Shown here piece by piece: positions 11,367-22,233 of a stretch of DNA of 64,000 nt. Each line of letters starts with the position of its first letter. Within the stretch, counting starts at the first letter, position 1. Location: the NCBI GenBank assembly GCA_963793095.1, contig CAWBYY010000011.1:1178001-1242000 (forward strand). The letters run 5' to 3'. A program made the position numbers and the translations under genes. The stretch comes from CAVWDI01 sp963793095. GTDB lineage: Bacteria > Chloroflexota > Anaerolineae > Anaerolineales > UBA4823. Under the pieces are notes generated by a model that was not told the DNA's origin, ran no database searches, and saw only the letters and a program-made list of their open reading frames with translations.

Positions 11367-12593
11367 ATGAATAAAAATGGCCTCTATTTTTTACTGTCCA
11401 TTTCTGCTTTATTATGTTCAAATTGCACCCAAAATACAAGCCATCATACGCTTACAGAATTTCCTGCTGAACAGAAAGAGATCAGAGACAGGAACACCGG
11501 GGTTCCTATCTCGCAACTCACCAATTACAAAGGGCACAGCCATCATTTTTATTTTACCAATCCAGGCTGGTTTGATGGCGGACAAAAACTGTTGTTCTCA
11601 TCTGACAGAAATAACCGCACCAATTTGTTCAGTATAGATCTGAGGGACTATACCATTCAGCAATTAACCAACCTTGAACCTGTTCCTTTGCCCCGTGAAG
11701 TAGAATTTTTCAGGGCCTGCAAAAATCCGGTTAAGGATGAGGCCTATTTCTGGCATGATCTTGAACTGATAGCACTTGATCTGGAATCCCTGCATCAATC
11801 GACCATTTTTAAACTTGATTCGGGATGGAACATATCCATGTCCAATTGTTCCGCAGACGGGAAGAATGTATATTTTGGCACATGGGAAGACCTGTCCCAT
11901 CTTTTCGAGGTGGATTTGTTGCGTGGATATATCGGTTTTGAGGAAACCTGGAAAGCAAAACCACGCAGTAAAATAATCAGAGTGGCAACCGATGGTTCAG
12001 AAAATGAAGTGATCTTTGAAGAAGATTACTGGATCGGTCATGTAAACACCTCTCCCACCCGCAGTGATTTGATCACATTTTGTCATGAAGGTCCATGGCA
12101 AAAAGTGGACAACAGGATCTGGTGCATGAATGTTGAAACGAAAGAAGTCTGGAAAATCCGGCCCAGGACAATGGAAGGGGAAAGAGTGGGACATGAATAC
12201 TGGTTTGCTGATGGTGAAACCATCGGTTTTCATGGCTCCAGGACCGATGGCAGTGCATTTCTCGGTCACATCCGCTTTGACAACACACAGCATCTGGAGG
12301 TAGACTTCTCAAGCAATACCGGCCATATTCATTCCAACGATGAGAGCCTGATTGTAGGTGATGGCGAAGGGTTTATTAAACTCTGGAAATGGAACGGAGT
12401 AACGTATGATGGGCCAAGAATCCTTTGTGAACATAAATCCTCTCAGCAAACCCAGCATTCCCACCCGCATCCCCGGTTCAATGAAGCGGGGAACCAGGTC
12501 CTGTACACCTCCGATATTACAGGTTACTGTAATGTTTATCTGGTGGATATACCGGAATTTGATTCACTACCCTATCTGGATGAAAAAAAATAA
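11367..12593 (+). CDS. PL22 oligogalacturonate lyase-like lipoprotein
   Basis: A 408-residue beta-propeller protein with a lipobox (LLCSNC). It matches the PL22 family, which cleaves digalacturonate and short oligouronides by beta-elimination with Mn2+. The metal-site pattern is visible near the C-terminus as QHSHPHP (Gln363, His366, His368), with a further histidine in GHIHSND (His320/His322). In the Yersinia enzyme the ligands are His287, Gln350, His353 and His355. Most PL22 enzymes are cytoplasmic, so the lipoprotein signal is a small departure that places this one in the periplasm or on the surface. It lies between the lyase array and the BNR_4 protein and would take the small products of the upstream enzymes. 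Confidence 0.85.
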   Translation: MNKNGLYFLLSISALLCSNCTQNTSHHTLTEFPAEQKEIRDRNTGVPISQLTNYKGHSHHFYFTNPGWFDGGQKLLFSSDRNNRTNLFSIDLRDYTIQQLTNLEPVPLPREVEFFRACKNPVKDEAYFWHDLELIALDLESLHQSTIFKLDSGWNISMSNCSADGKNVYFGTWEDLSHLFEVDLLRGYIGFEETWKAKPRSKIIRVATDGSENEVIFEEDYWIGHVNTSPTRSDLITFCHEGPWQKVDNRIWCMNVETKEVWKIRPRTMEGERVGHEYWFADGETIGFHGSRTDGSAFLGHIRFDNTQHLEVDFSSNTGHIHSNDESLIVGDGEGFIKLWKWNGVTYDGPRILCEHKSSQQTQHSHPHPRFNEAGNQVLYTSDITGYCNVYLVDIPEFDSLPYLDEKK

Positions 12594-12601
12594 GCCCTCA
12601 T

Positions 12602-14005
12602 ATGAAAAAGACCAGCCTTTATTCATTTATGTGCCTGCTGTTTGCCCTCCATGCCTGCTCACCGGCAGATCAAAAACCCATGGTGATTGATGAAACCGGC
12701 AACTCCGAAACAATTGAAGAGGTTATTGAGATTGATCTGGTCTGGGCAGGCCATCCGACGGGTTTTTGTCTCCTGACCCATGGCGATCGGCAGTATATTG
12801 CTTACTACAATGCCAACAGGAACATGATAGTCGGACAGAGAAACCTGGATGAAGATGATTTTTCACTTCACATTATGCCTCCGACCTATCGGGAAACAGC
12901 TGGCGGGACAAGTACGGTCCTGGGCTGGGACAGCCATAATTCGGTTACACTGGGCATTGATAAAGAGGGTTTTATTCACCTTTCAGGAAACATGCATGCC
13001 AATCCGCTCACTTATTTCAGGAGCAAAAAGCCAAACGATATTTCCTCCCTTGTTCAGGTTTGGGAGATGGTCGGCCGTGAGGAGAATAGATGTACCTATC
13101 CGAAATTCCTTTATTCACGTGAAGGGGAGATGATATACACCTACCGGGATGGCGGCAGCGGGAACGGTAACCAGATCTATAACATCTATGATACCGGGTC
13201 CAAATCCTGGTCAAGACTACTGGATACCCCCTTAACTGACGGACAGGGACTGATGAACGCCTATATTTCAAGTCCCGAGTTAAGAAGTGACAACTGGTAC
13301 CATGCCTACTGGGTCTGGCGGGATACGCCGGATTGCCAGACAAACCATGACCTGTCCTATATGAAAAGTCCCGATCTGCAGCAATGGTTCAATGCATTTG
13401 GTGATTCTATTGAGCTGCCGGCATCCTACCCGACAAGCCAGGTTGTGGTGGACCCGATCCCGGCAGAGGGCGGGATCATCAACCTGGCAGCAAAATTCGT
13501 CCTGGATGCAAAGGACAACCCGGTTTTTGCCTATCACAAATATGATTCAGCAGGGAACCTCCAGTTCTATACCGCGCAGATCCTGGATGACAGGTGGATC
13601 TACAAACAGGTGACAAACTGGGATTACCGGTGGGAGTTCAACGGAAGGGGGAGCATTAACAGCGAGGTTATTCTGAAGGGTTTCAATGAAAGGGGGGATG
13701 GTTTTTATGAGCTGGATTACTGGCACATAAAATATGGCAACGGGTGCATCCTCTTAAATGGTGAATTTGAGTCTTGTGGGACTGTATTAAAAGCAGAACC
13801 ACTCAGAACCCGTTTAAAGCCAGAAGGTGATTTCCCGGGATTAATGGTTCAGACATTCGGGGACATTGGTAAGACTGGAGAAGTGGGAGTCAGGTATATG
13901 CTAAAGTGGGAAACACTGAACCGGAACCGCGACCGGCCCCGTCCGGAGCCATGGCCGGAACCCAGCCAGTTGTACCTGTATAAATTTATTTCCGGTATCA
14001 AATAG
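12602..14005 (+). CDS. BNR_4 beta-propeller lipoprotein, putative PL24/PL25/PL42-type lyase
   Basis: A 467-residue lipoprotein (LFALHAC) with the BNR_4 propeller pattern: TYRDGGSGNGNQIYNIYD, DGQGLMNAY, WVWRDTPDCQTNHDLSY and KSPDLQQW. This fold occurs in ulvan lyases (PL24, PL25) and in the rhamnose-glucuronate lyases of PL42. All of these cut next to a uronic acid linked to rhamnose, which fits the rhamnose genes in this window. The His in TNHDLSY and the surrounding Arg/Tyr are plausible catalytic residues, but the family cannot be separated by eye. It follows the PL22 gene after 8 bp and is the last gene of the run. Confidence 0.75.
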   Translation: MKKTSLYSFMCLLFALHACSPADQKPMVIDETGNSETIEEVIEIDLVWAGHPTGFCLLTHGDRQYIAYYNANRNMIVGQRNLDEDDFSLHIMPPTYRETAGGTSTVLGWDSHNSVTLGIDKEGFIHLSGNMHANPLTYFRSKKPNDISSLVQVWEMVGREENRCTYPKFLYSREGEMIYTYRDGGSGNGNQIYNIYDTGSKSWSRLLDTPLTDGQGLMNAYISSPELRSDNWYHAYWVWRDTPDCQTNHDLSYMKSPDLQQWFNAFGDSIELPASYPTSQVVVDPIPAEGGIINLAAKFVLDAKDNPVFAYHKYDSAGNLQFYTAQILDDRWIYKQVTNWDYRWEFNGRGSINSEVILKGFNERGDGFYELDYWHIKYGNGCILLNGEFESCGTVLKAEPLRTRLKPEGDFPGLMVQTFGDIGKTGEVGVRYMLKWETLNRNRDRPRPEPWPEPSQLYLYKFISGIK

Positions 14006-14017
14006 TTTCTTGGCAAA

Positions 14018-14147
14018 ATGTACGTACATCTGCACAATGTACACGCAACGTATACGCTATGTACATAGTAAATTTATATGTGCATAAATCCTTGTTTTAT
14101 GTACATACTTTATTAAATTTGTACATGATTATCAAATAATGTATACA
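14018..14147 (+). promoter_or_regulatory. Promoter with a helically phased palindrome array upstream of fic
   Basis: Seven TGTACA-type palindromes are centred at about 14023.5, 14040.5, 14062.5, 14081.5, 14102.5, 14122.5 and 14143.5. Spacing is 17-22 bp, roughly two helical turns. Two copies are the same perfect 10-mer TATGTACATA (14058-14067, 14098-14107); the fourth differs from it by one base. An extra CGTATACG lies at 14049-14056. A Bacteroidetes promoter fits inside: TTG at 14092-14094, 19 bp, TAAATTTG at 14114-14121. One palindrome lies between these boxes and one overlaps the predicted start of transcription. This looks like a cooperative repressor operator for the fic gene. Confidence 0.7.
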
Positions 14148-14157
14148 ATATCTAACC

Positions 14158-15255
14158 ATGGTTAAGACTGATCCGGCTATCCCTTACAATTCGCTGCCAA
14201 AACTGCCACCTAAAATTGATTTTGAAACAAAACAGATTTTGAGAAAAGTAGCAAGTGCCAGGGCTGCCTTAGCTGAAATGAAGGGTACAGGAGCCATAAT
14301 ACCAAATCTGGCCATGCTTATTAATACCCTGACGTTACGGGAGGCAAAGGACAGTTCTGAAATTGAGAATATTGTGACTACGCAAGACGAATTGTACGTT
14401 GCTTTTGCTACACAACAAAAAAAAATCAGTCCATCGATAAAAGAAGTCTTAAATTACAGGCAAGCCTTATGGTATGGCTACAATCTGATCAAAAAAAGGA
14501 AAATACTAACCATCAACGACATTACCAGTATCCAGCAAATAATCATCGGGAATAGTGCTGGTATCCGCACACAACCCGGAACACAGTTAATAAACATGAC
14601 GACCGGTGAAGTGATCTATACACCACCAGAAGGGGAAGAAGTGATACGTAAATTGCTTAAAAACCTGGAGGATTACATTAATTTGGATGACAATGGAATA
14701 GATCCCCTTATTAAAATGGCTGTGATTCACCATCAATTTGAATCAATCCACCCTTTTTATGACGGGAATGGAAGAACGGGGAGAATTACAAATATACTTT
14801 ACCTGGTTATGAAAGGATTACTGGATATTCCAATATTGTATCTAAGTTCCCATATCATTAAGAAAAAAAGGGAATATTACAGATTGCTTTCCGAAATCAG
14901 AAATGATAACAATTGGGAGGAATGGGTTTATTATATACTCCATGGTATAGAAGAAACAGCGAATCAAACAACCATATTAATCAAAAAGATCAAAGAATTA
15001 TTGGAAGTAATGATTGAAAAGATCAGAACAGAATTACCATCTGTATATTCCAAGGATTTGGTGGAAACCATCTTTGAGCAGCCCTATTGCAGGGTTGCTT
15101 CGATAGTTGATAAAGGATTGTATGAAAGAAGAACAGCCATGAAATATTTACGAGAGCTTGAAAGGATTGGTTTACTAAAAGCGATCCCTAAAGGAAACCA
15201 GATACTATTCCTCAATATAAGTCTCTATGATCTGCTCAAACAGGATTTCAATTAA
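14158..15255 (+). CDS. Fic/DOC-family AMP-transferase with C-terminal winged helix
   Basis: Intact 365-residue Fic protein that would transfer AMP from ATP to a target hydroxyl. The full catalytic motif HPFYDGNGRTGR starts at His198. An N-terminal inhibitory-helix motif of the [S/T]xxxE[G/N] type is present as S66-SEI-E70-N71, which normally self-blocks ATP binding (class II Fic). The C-terminal ~100 residues look like a winged helix, as in stand-alone Fic proteins of the Fic_N/DUF4172 type. The phased operator array ends 11 bp before its ATG, suggesting autoregulation by this domain. No antitoxin gene is adjacent, as expected for the class. It runs tail-to-tail into the dehydrogenase gene at 15262 and looks like an insertion between two sugar clusters. 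Confidence 0.9.
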   Translation: MVKTDPAIPYNSLPKLPPKIDFETKQILRKVASARAALAEMKGTGAIIPNLAMLINTLTLREAKDSSEIENIVTTQDELYVAFATQQKKISPSIKEVLNYRQALWYGYNLIKKRKILTINDITSIQQIIIGNSAGIRTQPGTQLINMTTGEVIYTPPEGEEVIRKLLKNLEDYINLDDNGIDPLIKMAVIHHQFESIHPFYDGNGRTGRITNILYLVMKGLLDIPILYLSSHIIKKKREYYRLLSEIRNDNNWEEWVYYILHGIEETANQTTILIKKIKELLEVMIEKIRTELPSVYSKDLVETIFEQPYCRVASIVDKGLYERRTAMKYLRELERIGLLKAIPKGNQILFLNISLYDLLKQDFN

Positions 15256-15261
15256 TACCGC

Positions 15262-16524
15262 CTAGATCCGCGGTCCGTTTTCCAGCAGATATTCTTCTGC
15301 TTCGGCGTTCCAGAGTCCGTCATGCAGTTTCACTATTTTATGCAGGGCTGAAAAAATGGGATCTTCTTTGCCCTTCTCCGCGAATTCCTCAATGGCTGTC
15401 AGGGGAAGATCGATATGGGTATAGATCAGTTTTTTGCTCCCGGGGATACCGGGCAGGTTACAGGTAGCCTGAATAACGGCATTCAGTCCGCCGACATGGG
15501 TAACCAGGTAGGCCGGACTGATACGCCCGTCGACCATCATCCCGATGGACTTCCGAATATCATCCGTATTACCACCATTCGTTGCCACTATATGTGTGGC
15601 ATTGTAATGGACATTGTAAAAGTTCAGGTCAGCCCTGAATTGTGTGTCAGCAGGTCCTGCAAAGAAGTTAAGGCAGCCATCTGTAGCTAGTAAGCTGTCT
15701 CCCTGTTCGACCAATGGTTTAACAGGGGCAAATACAAGTACATCGTCATAGCCTTTCTGTTCCCCTGCCAGGGATCTCAGATATGCTTCCGCGTCCTCAT
15801 GGTCCGAGGTATTGACATAGTACAGGTCTATACCCAGGCTGGCGGCCTCCTCCCTGGTGACAAGGCCGGCAATATAGTCCAAGCGTTTCTTGTCGATATC
15901 GGTCACAACCAGCAAGGAGGGCCTCCTTTCTGTATGAACAATAAAATCAATAGCAGCGATTCCCATAGGACCTGCGGCAGCGAGCATGGCCATTTTGCCT
16001 CCTTCCTTGATGCCCATCTTATGGACATAGGATCCAAAAGTTGTATGATAATGGGCCTCGAAGGTTCCGGCCACGCAGGAATAGGGTTCTGCCAGGGAAC
16101 TCATAAAGTATGAATCGGCCTCGAAGGGGATGATGCAATCCTGTTCCAGATATACCGCCGGGATGATCACATGTGTGGCATCTCCACCGAAATAGGGGAA
16201 AGAATAACCGGCTGCTTCCAGGGTCAGTGCCCCGAGTGCGGGCTGTACCGTAAATTTGTCCCCCGGCTTGAATTTGTGCTTCCACTTATCCCCTACTTCC
16301 AGGATTCTGCCGGCAAATTCATGTCCCACAATGGTAGGGTTGTCCGCCACATCATTGGGCACCCTTTTGTGATCGGCACCAAGCCTGGCCGCCTTATAGG
16401 ATGACATGCAGAGGCTGTCTGATATGACTTCGGCCAGGATCTCATCATCCTTCATGGCAGGCAATTCAAACTCCTCAAGCCTGAGGTCTTCCTTACCGTA
16501 TAATCGAACCGCTTTCGTCTTCAT
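15262..16524 (-). CDS. Zinc-dependent alcohol dehydrogenase, sorbose-1-phosphate reductase/threonine dehydrogenase-like
   Basis: Intact 420-residue medium-chain dehydrogenase. The GroES-like N-terminus has the catalytic zinc region (SDSLCMSS cysteine, GHEFAG histidine/glutamate). The Rossmann half has an AAAGPMGIAAID nucleotide loop. The four-cysteine structural zinc lobe is not evident, which resembles SorE-type sugar-phosphate reductases more than classical ADH. It is the last gene of the minus-strand operon, 15 bp after the aldolase-SDR gene. If that fusion makes lactaldehyde, this enzyme could reduce it to 1,2-propanediol or act on a ketose phosphate. The substrate is not decided by the sequence. 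Confidence 0.8.
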   Translation of the reverse strand: MKTKAVRLYGKEDLRLEEFELPAMKDDEILAEVISDSLCMSSYKAARLGADHKRVPNDVADNPTIVGHEFAGRILEVGDKWKHKFKPGDKFTVQPALGALTLEAAGYSFPYFGGDATHVIIPAVYLEQDCIIPFEADSYFMSSLAEPYSCVAGTFEAHYHTTFGSYVHKMGIKEGGKMAMLAAAGPMGIAAIDFIVHTERRPSLLVVTDIDKKRLDYIAGLVTREEAASLGIDLYYVNTSDHEDAEAYLRSLAGEQKGYDDVLVFAPVKPLVEQGDSLLATDGCLNFFAGPADTQFRADLNFYNVHYNATHIVATNGGNTDDIRKSIGMMVDGRISPAYLVTHVGGLNAVIQATCNLPGIPGSKKLIYTHIDLPLTAIEEFAEKGKEDPIFSALHKIVKLHDGLWNAEAEEYLLENGPRI

Positions 16525-16539
16525 ATCTGATTTTCATTT

Positions 16540-18508
16540 TTAGTTCAACATGGTTTGTCCCCCTGTCACAGGCAGTGCCTGTCCCGTTTCATATTCCTGA
16601 TCCATGATGTACAGCACCGCCTTCAGCACATCCTCCACCCGGCAGCCCCTGCCCATCGGGACCTGCTGCTCATAGTGCCTGCGGACATCCTCGATGGTTT
16701 TTGCACCAGGTACCTTTCCTGCATTCAGGTATTGTATAAATAAGCCATTTTCAGGATCGGACCAGAGGGGTCCCTCGAAAAAGTTACCCGGACAAACGGA
16801 ATTTACCTTGATCCTGTATGGTGCCAGCTCCAGGGCAAAGGACTGGGTGAGTCCAATCCCCCCGAACTTACCCCCGGCATAGGCAAAGTTCTTTTTACTG
16901 CCGGTCAGTCCCGATTTTGAATTTATCTGGATGATGTCCATAAAATATTCGCTGTCATATGCATGCTGCCTTTTCATTATGGCTGAAGCATATTTGGCGC
17001 AGTAAAAATAGGCATTGTAGTTGATCTTTGTGACCAGATCAAAGGTCTTTTCATCCATTTCATCAAGTCCGCCTGCACGCAGTATCCCGGCATTGCTGAT
17101 AAATACATCGAGTCCGCCAAAAGCCTCCACCGTCTCCTTCATAAGATCCTGCAGACTTTTGCTGTCTGACACATTGGTCTTTACAAAAATTGCCTGGTTT
17201 TTCCTTTTCAGGCTGTCAAGTGTTTCCTTGAACTCTTTCCCTGCATCCTCATTGATATCGGCGATTACCACATTGGCCCCTTCTTCGAACAATCCCCTGG
17301 CAATGCCTGCACCGAATCCCATGGCGGCGCCGGTAACAATAATAATTTTTGGCGCTGCTTTCCCCCCGTCCGCATCGCCGGCAGCTGTTTTGCGCCGGTA
17401 ATTTTCAACCTCCCAGGTATCGATGAACTGAATATCTTCCGGGCTCATGAAATGTTGTCCGCCGAAGGATTCGCTCAGCCATGAAATCTTCATCATGTCT
17501 TCAAATACATCCAGGATGATATCCGCACCGCTTGCATCGTCTCCGACCGCCACCATGCCGAGTCCCTTGATAAGGATCACCTTCGGCAAAAATCCAAATG
17601 CCTTCTCAAATGCAGCGATGTGGGATTGCAGGTCTCCCAGCATTTCCTCCGGAGGGTCTGTTGCTTCACAATAAATATAATGTGACTTGCAATATACTAT
17701 GATATCCGGGGTGAAGGGTTTGCTGATCTTCTGATAATTGCTGGCAGAACGGGTGAAATGTTCAACAAGTGCATTGTTGCGTATCCTCAAAGTCTTGCCT
17801 CCGCTCTTTGACAACATCATACGAAGGGCCGGGAGAATATCAGTAACCCTTCCGTTTACCTCCAGATCCCCTTCCGGAGTATCCTTTTGAATGACAGATC
17901 CAACTTTGGAAAAAACCTCCTCGTATGTTTTATGTATCTCCCCGGTCGTTTCCGCACTTACAAAGATCCCATGATTCTGAAGCAGGATAATGGCCGGATC
18001 CTTTCCGGTTTTCTCCCGGTATTCCTGCAACTTCTTTTCGACTTCCTTGAAAAGGATGTAACCTGGATCTGTGTATGGGATATACAGGGCTTCCTCTCCA
18101 AAGAGTTTTGATACATGGTTCACCACATCATTGCCGCACATCAGTCCGTTCACCAGGGTGGGATGAAGATGGACCACAAATCTATATTGTATTAGGTCAT
18201 GGAGGGATGTTTCAACAGAGGGACGACGGTCCGGGGTAAGATTGGCATCGGCCAGGTCATCCTTGATCTCACGTTCCCGCTGGAAGGGATCGGATGAATA
18301 CTCAGCGGATGAAATCCGCTTCAATTTGTCACGGTCGAGCATGGCAAAACCACCATCTGTGATATCGGAAAGCGCAAAGCCACTGGCCTTGATCCATATC
18401 CTGTCAGGGGTTTTCATTGAGGTATTGCCCCCTCCGGCAATGACATAACGTTTGTTCTGCCCGTAAAACCGGGAAATATTGTACAAGTTCCTGCAGATCT
18501 TCTTGCAT
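16540..18508 (-). CDS. Bifunctional class II aldolase/short-chain dehydrogenase, rhamnulose-1-phosphate aldolase-lactaldehyde dehydrogenase type (one frameshift)
   Basis: About 655 residues. The N-terminal half is a class II aldolase: AGGGNTS, a zinc HLHPTL motif, LLQNHGIFVS. The C-terminal half is an SDR: GAAMGFGAGIARG nucleotide loop, ISNAGIL, YAGGKFGG catalytic YxxxK, ending in PVTGGQTM. In Bacillus and Chloroflexus such fusions (RhaEW) split rhamnulose-1-phosphate into DHAP and lactaldehyde and oxidise the latter to lactate. The start chosen is the ATG at 18508, just after the previous stop; it reads MQEDLQELVQ and then needs one base dropped near 18475 to give ISRFYG and GGGNTS. A longer reading from 18666 runs through the upstream gene in another frame and is not credible. 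The rhamnose operon at 35140 has no aldolase of its own, which fits this role. Confidence 0.85.
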
Positions 18509-18517
18509 GGGTGTATA

Positions 18518-19736
18518 TTATGATGTGAATTCCTTAATGACCGCATTGCCCAGGTCCCGGTAATAATCCTGGTTCTCAACTTCCATATTCCCCTGTCCAT
18601 TAATAAAACCTTGTTGTCCCCTGGCAAGCAGGTATTGATGGGCAGCAAGCACACAGCATCCTTCATAGGATATCTTCTTCAGACGGGGAGGCAGGTCCCT
18701 GTCCTTTTCCACCTTTACGGTTATGGGGAAAAGTCCCGGGGAATTGTGCTCTGTCCCAAAAGATATCACATATTTCCTGCCATGGAAAAAGTCAACAAAT
18801 TCCTCAAGCTTTTCAAGGGAATTCCGCAGGGGGATCAGTTCCAGGCAGGATACACCAAAGGATTGCAGCACCTCATCCATCCGGTCCCAGTCCCCTTCGA
18901 ACCCCGTCATATTCCCCTTGGGGTCATCCAGCAGGACCGGATAACAGGGTATTCCTTTTGCATCCAGGATGAAGTCATATGATCGTTTGAAGGTCAGGAA
19001 ACGCCTCCTTGTCCTCCGGCACAAAGGCCCTGCCCCCTGTCTTCAGCAAGACCGAGCGGATCTCATTTTCCACAGCGGAGGGATCATTCAGGGCAGCAGT
19101 CAAGGGCCTTCCATCAAACATTGATTCGAAGAAGCCGTTCTGATCCTCCGGGGAATAATGATCCATCACAGCTTCTCTGATGGCCCTGGCGATATGTCTT
19201 TCACGTACCAGCTTATTGGCATATTTTTCCCTGATCTGCCCATAGTCAATACTGAACCGGGCATTGATCGAACTGAGATGGGCATCTGCCTTTCGTATCA
19301 TTTCTTTTACCTGGTCCTGGCTGTTCCGCTGCAGATCCTCGAAAAACATCCTGTTCTGATCAGAGATGGAAAGCGGATGCTTTAATGCCTTCCCGCTGAA
19401 ATAGGTCCTTCCGGGATTGTTCGGATCGTTGACGCGTATACCCTGCTCCTGCATATCCAGCATCAGTCCCATGAATTCTATATTGAACAGCGGAAATATC
19501 CTGTTCTGCTGTCCCGCCCGGGCAAACTCATCATACCCGTCTACCGTGAAGAAATCATTTATCCCGAGGACCTTCACCCCTTCTTCCACGGCCATTCGAA
19601 ACATCTGTTCAATGCTGTCAAAGGCACAGAAGGAATTCGGGCTGTGAAGATGTCCGTTCACTTCAGGTACCTGCCGGTCGTGACCGTGCATACCCAGCAG
19701 TGCCTCCGGTGCGGGAAGGTTTTGTAAGAAATCCAT
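18518..19736 (-). CDS. PHP-domain metal-dependent phosphoesterase-like protein (one frameshift)
   Basis: About 405 residues. The N-terminal third has PHP signatures: a first-motif histidine pair in NGHLHSPNSFCAF, then GVKVLGINDFFTVDGYDEF, then FPLFNIEFMG. PHP domains are metal-dependent phosphoesterases; near the C-terminus SFGTEHNSPG supplies a further histidine. The middle is helical and of unknown role. The frame breaks near 18985 and continues in the +1 frame as RSYDFILDAKG. The gene sits between the E1 gene (stop at 19760) and the aldolase-SDR gene (start at 18508) and belongs to the same operon. I do not recognise its exact function; a sugar-phosphate phosphatase is possible. Confidence 0.75.
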
Positions 19737-19759
19737 ATTTTCTGTTTTATGCTTTCATC

Positions 19760-22229
19760 CTAAATTCCCCTCAGGGCCCTCCAGATTTTTTTCTCATCTG
19801 TAAAATCATTGCTGACCTTATGCCCTTTCAGGGGCAGTATCTTTTCATGGATGGCATCCACTATCCATTCGGCCTGGGGAAAGAAATAATCTTCCAGCTC
19901 ATGTGCCGGGATGATCCAGTTCCTGGAACCCACAACCACAGGTGGGGCATCCAGGTCATCGAAGGCCATTTCGGTAATGTTCTGTGCCATATCCTTCAGG
20001 AAAGAGCCTCTTTCACTGGCATCACTGGTCAGCAGTATCCTGCCGGTTTTTTCCACCGATTGCAGGACAGGTTCGTAATTGAATGGGACCAGGGTCCGGG
20101 CATCGATCAGTTCAACCGACAGGCCATGCTTCTCCTCGAGGATATCCGCAGCTTCCCTGGCCCGGTAAAGGGTGGCTCCAATGCTCAGTATGGTGATGTC
20201 TTTTCCTTCCCTTTTAATATCCGGTTCCCCGAGGGGGATCTCATAATAACCTTCCGGAACCCCCTCCTTATGGAATTCCTCGCCAATCACCATATATCCG
20301 CTGGCTTTCGAAGAAGATCACCGGGTCCGTACCCTGCAGGGCAGCATTCATCAATCCTTTTGCATCGTAGGGAGTAGCCGGGAAAACCACCTTGATCCCG
20401 GGTATATGCGCCACAAGTGAGGACCAGTCCTGAGAATGCTGCGCCCCGTATTTGGAGCCTACGGATACCCTGACCACGACCGGCATCCTGATGAGGTTCC
20501 CGCTCATGGCCTGCCACTTGGGCAACTGGTTGAAGACCTCGTCGCCAGCGCGTCCCAGGAAATCACAATACATGATCTCGGGGATCACCCGACCGCCACA
20601 CATCCCGTAACCGATGGCTGTTCCAACAATGGCTCCCTCGGAGATGGGGGAATTGAACAGGCGGTGATAGGGAAGCGCTTCCGTCAATCCGCGGTATACG
20701 GCAAAAGCCCCGCCCCAGTCACGGTTTTCCTCACCGTAGGCCACCAGGGTCGGATCTTTATAGAAGCGGTCGATGATGGCTTCAAACAGTCCGTCGCGCA
20801 ACTGGTACTGTTTCATTCCCGAGTAAGGTTTCCCCTCGGCATCAAATGCATACCGCTCCTTGTTCGATATCTGTTTCACCCGTGGATTCTCTGCCATGGG
20901 AAGGGATACCTCAGGTTTCCTGTCTTCCATCCTATCGATGGACTGGTCAGAGAACATCATTTCACCGATCATTTCCTGCGATTTTACCAGGTCCATTCGT
21001 GGTGATATATTGTCATCTATAGATAAGGTCATGGCCCATTTGACCAGTTCTGCTGTTTCCTCTTTGATCTTGTTCAGGGCCGGTCTTGCTGCTACCCCTG
21101 CATTCATCAGCTCTTCTCCGTAGGTAATGATGGAATCGACCCCCTGCCATGCTTCCAGTTCCTCCTTGCTGCGATAGGTTGAGGCATCAGAGGGAGAGTG
21201 GCCGCTGAAACGGTAGGTCAGTACATCCAGGAAAATGGGACCCTGTTTCTGCCGGATCACATCCATTTTCCTGCGATAGGCATCGATCACGGCCAGGGGA
21301 TTGTAACCATCTACCCGCTCGGCATGCATATTATGCTTGTTCAGGGCAGCACCTACGCGGGCGGCAACCTCGTAACCCATGGTTTCACCGCAGGTCTGTC
21401 CCCCCATACCGTACTGGTTATTCATGATGTTGAAGATCAGGGGCAATCCGCCCTTCTGGTCTCCTTCCCAGAGCTGATGGAACTGGTCCATCGTGGCAAA
21501 GGCCAGGCCTTCCCAAACGGGACCGCAACCCAGGGATGCATCCCCGATATTGGCCACCACAATGCCCGGTTTCCGGTTCACCTTCTTGTACAATGCCGCA
21601 CCCACGGAAATGTCTCCCGAGCCCCCCACAATGGCATTGTTCGGATAGATGCCGAAGGGCGTAAAAAAGGCATGCATGGAACCTCCGAGTCCCTTGTTAA
21701 ATCCTGTCTCCCTGGCAAAGATCTCTGAGAGCGTGCCATAGATCAGGAAACGAATGGCCAGGGATTTCACATCTCCCTTATGGTCCTTTTCCACGATTCC
21801 CAGGATTTGTCCGCCGAAGTATTTCTTCATGATATCCATCAGGGAATCATCATCAAGCTTCTGAATGGCCGACAATCCCTTTGCCAGAATCTCTCCATGT
21901 GAACGGTGGGATCCGAAGATGTAGTCATCCTGGTCCAGCAGGTAAGCCATACCCACAGCGGATGCCTCCTGTCCGATGGAAAGGTGGGCCGGACCCGGAT
22001 GATTGTAGGAGATCCCCTGGTATTCACCCGTGGTTTTGATCAGGTTAAGCATGGTTTCAAATTCACGAATGATAACCATATCACGAAAAATCCTTAAAAA
22101 ATCATCCTTGGCAAAATTCACCTTTTCCTCTTCAATTGATTTATCATAGGCATTTACCGGTATCGGATCTATGTTCAGTGTCCTTGGTTTCCTGATCTGC
22201 TCCGGATCTAAAAATTGTCGTTTAGGCAT
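19760..22229 (-). CDS. Fused alpha/beta thiamine-diphosphate E1 subunit of a 2-oxoacid or acetoin dehydrogenase complex (one frameshift)
   Basis: About 822 residues: an E1-alpha domain followed by E1-beta. The alpha part has GSHRSHGEILAKG, GGSMHAF, and the ThDP signature starting GDASLGCG and ending IMNNQYGMGG. The beta part starts near YQLRDGLFEAIIDRF, with YGEENRDWGGAF, GAIVGTAIGYGMCGGRVIPE and AHIPGIKVVFPATP. The frame breaks near 20291; dropping one base joins SQRIY to IGEEFHKEG and completes the transketolase C-terminal domain (LIDARTLVPFN). It would decarboxylate an oxoacid or acetoin and acylate the E2 encoded 4 bp upstream. No E3 gene is present, so E3 must be shared from elsewhere. 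In context, pyruvate from lactaldehyde is a likely substrate. Confidence 0.87.
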
Positions 22230-22233
22230 TTTA

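Noticed and set aside
18509..18666. Longer start for the aldolase-SDR gene
   Set aside because: The extra N-terminus runs through the coding sequence of the PHP gene in another frame and has no family similarity. The ATG at 18508 follows the PHP stop and joins the aldolase sequence after one base correction.
19700..20377. Plus-strand ORF of 225 codons opposite the E1 gene
   Set aside because: It is antisense to conserved E1-beta sequence and shows no family pattern.
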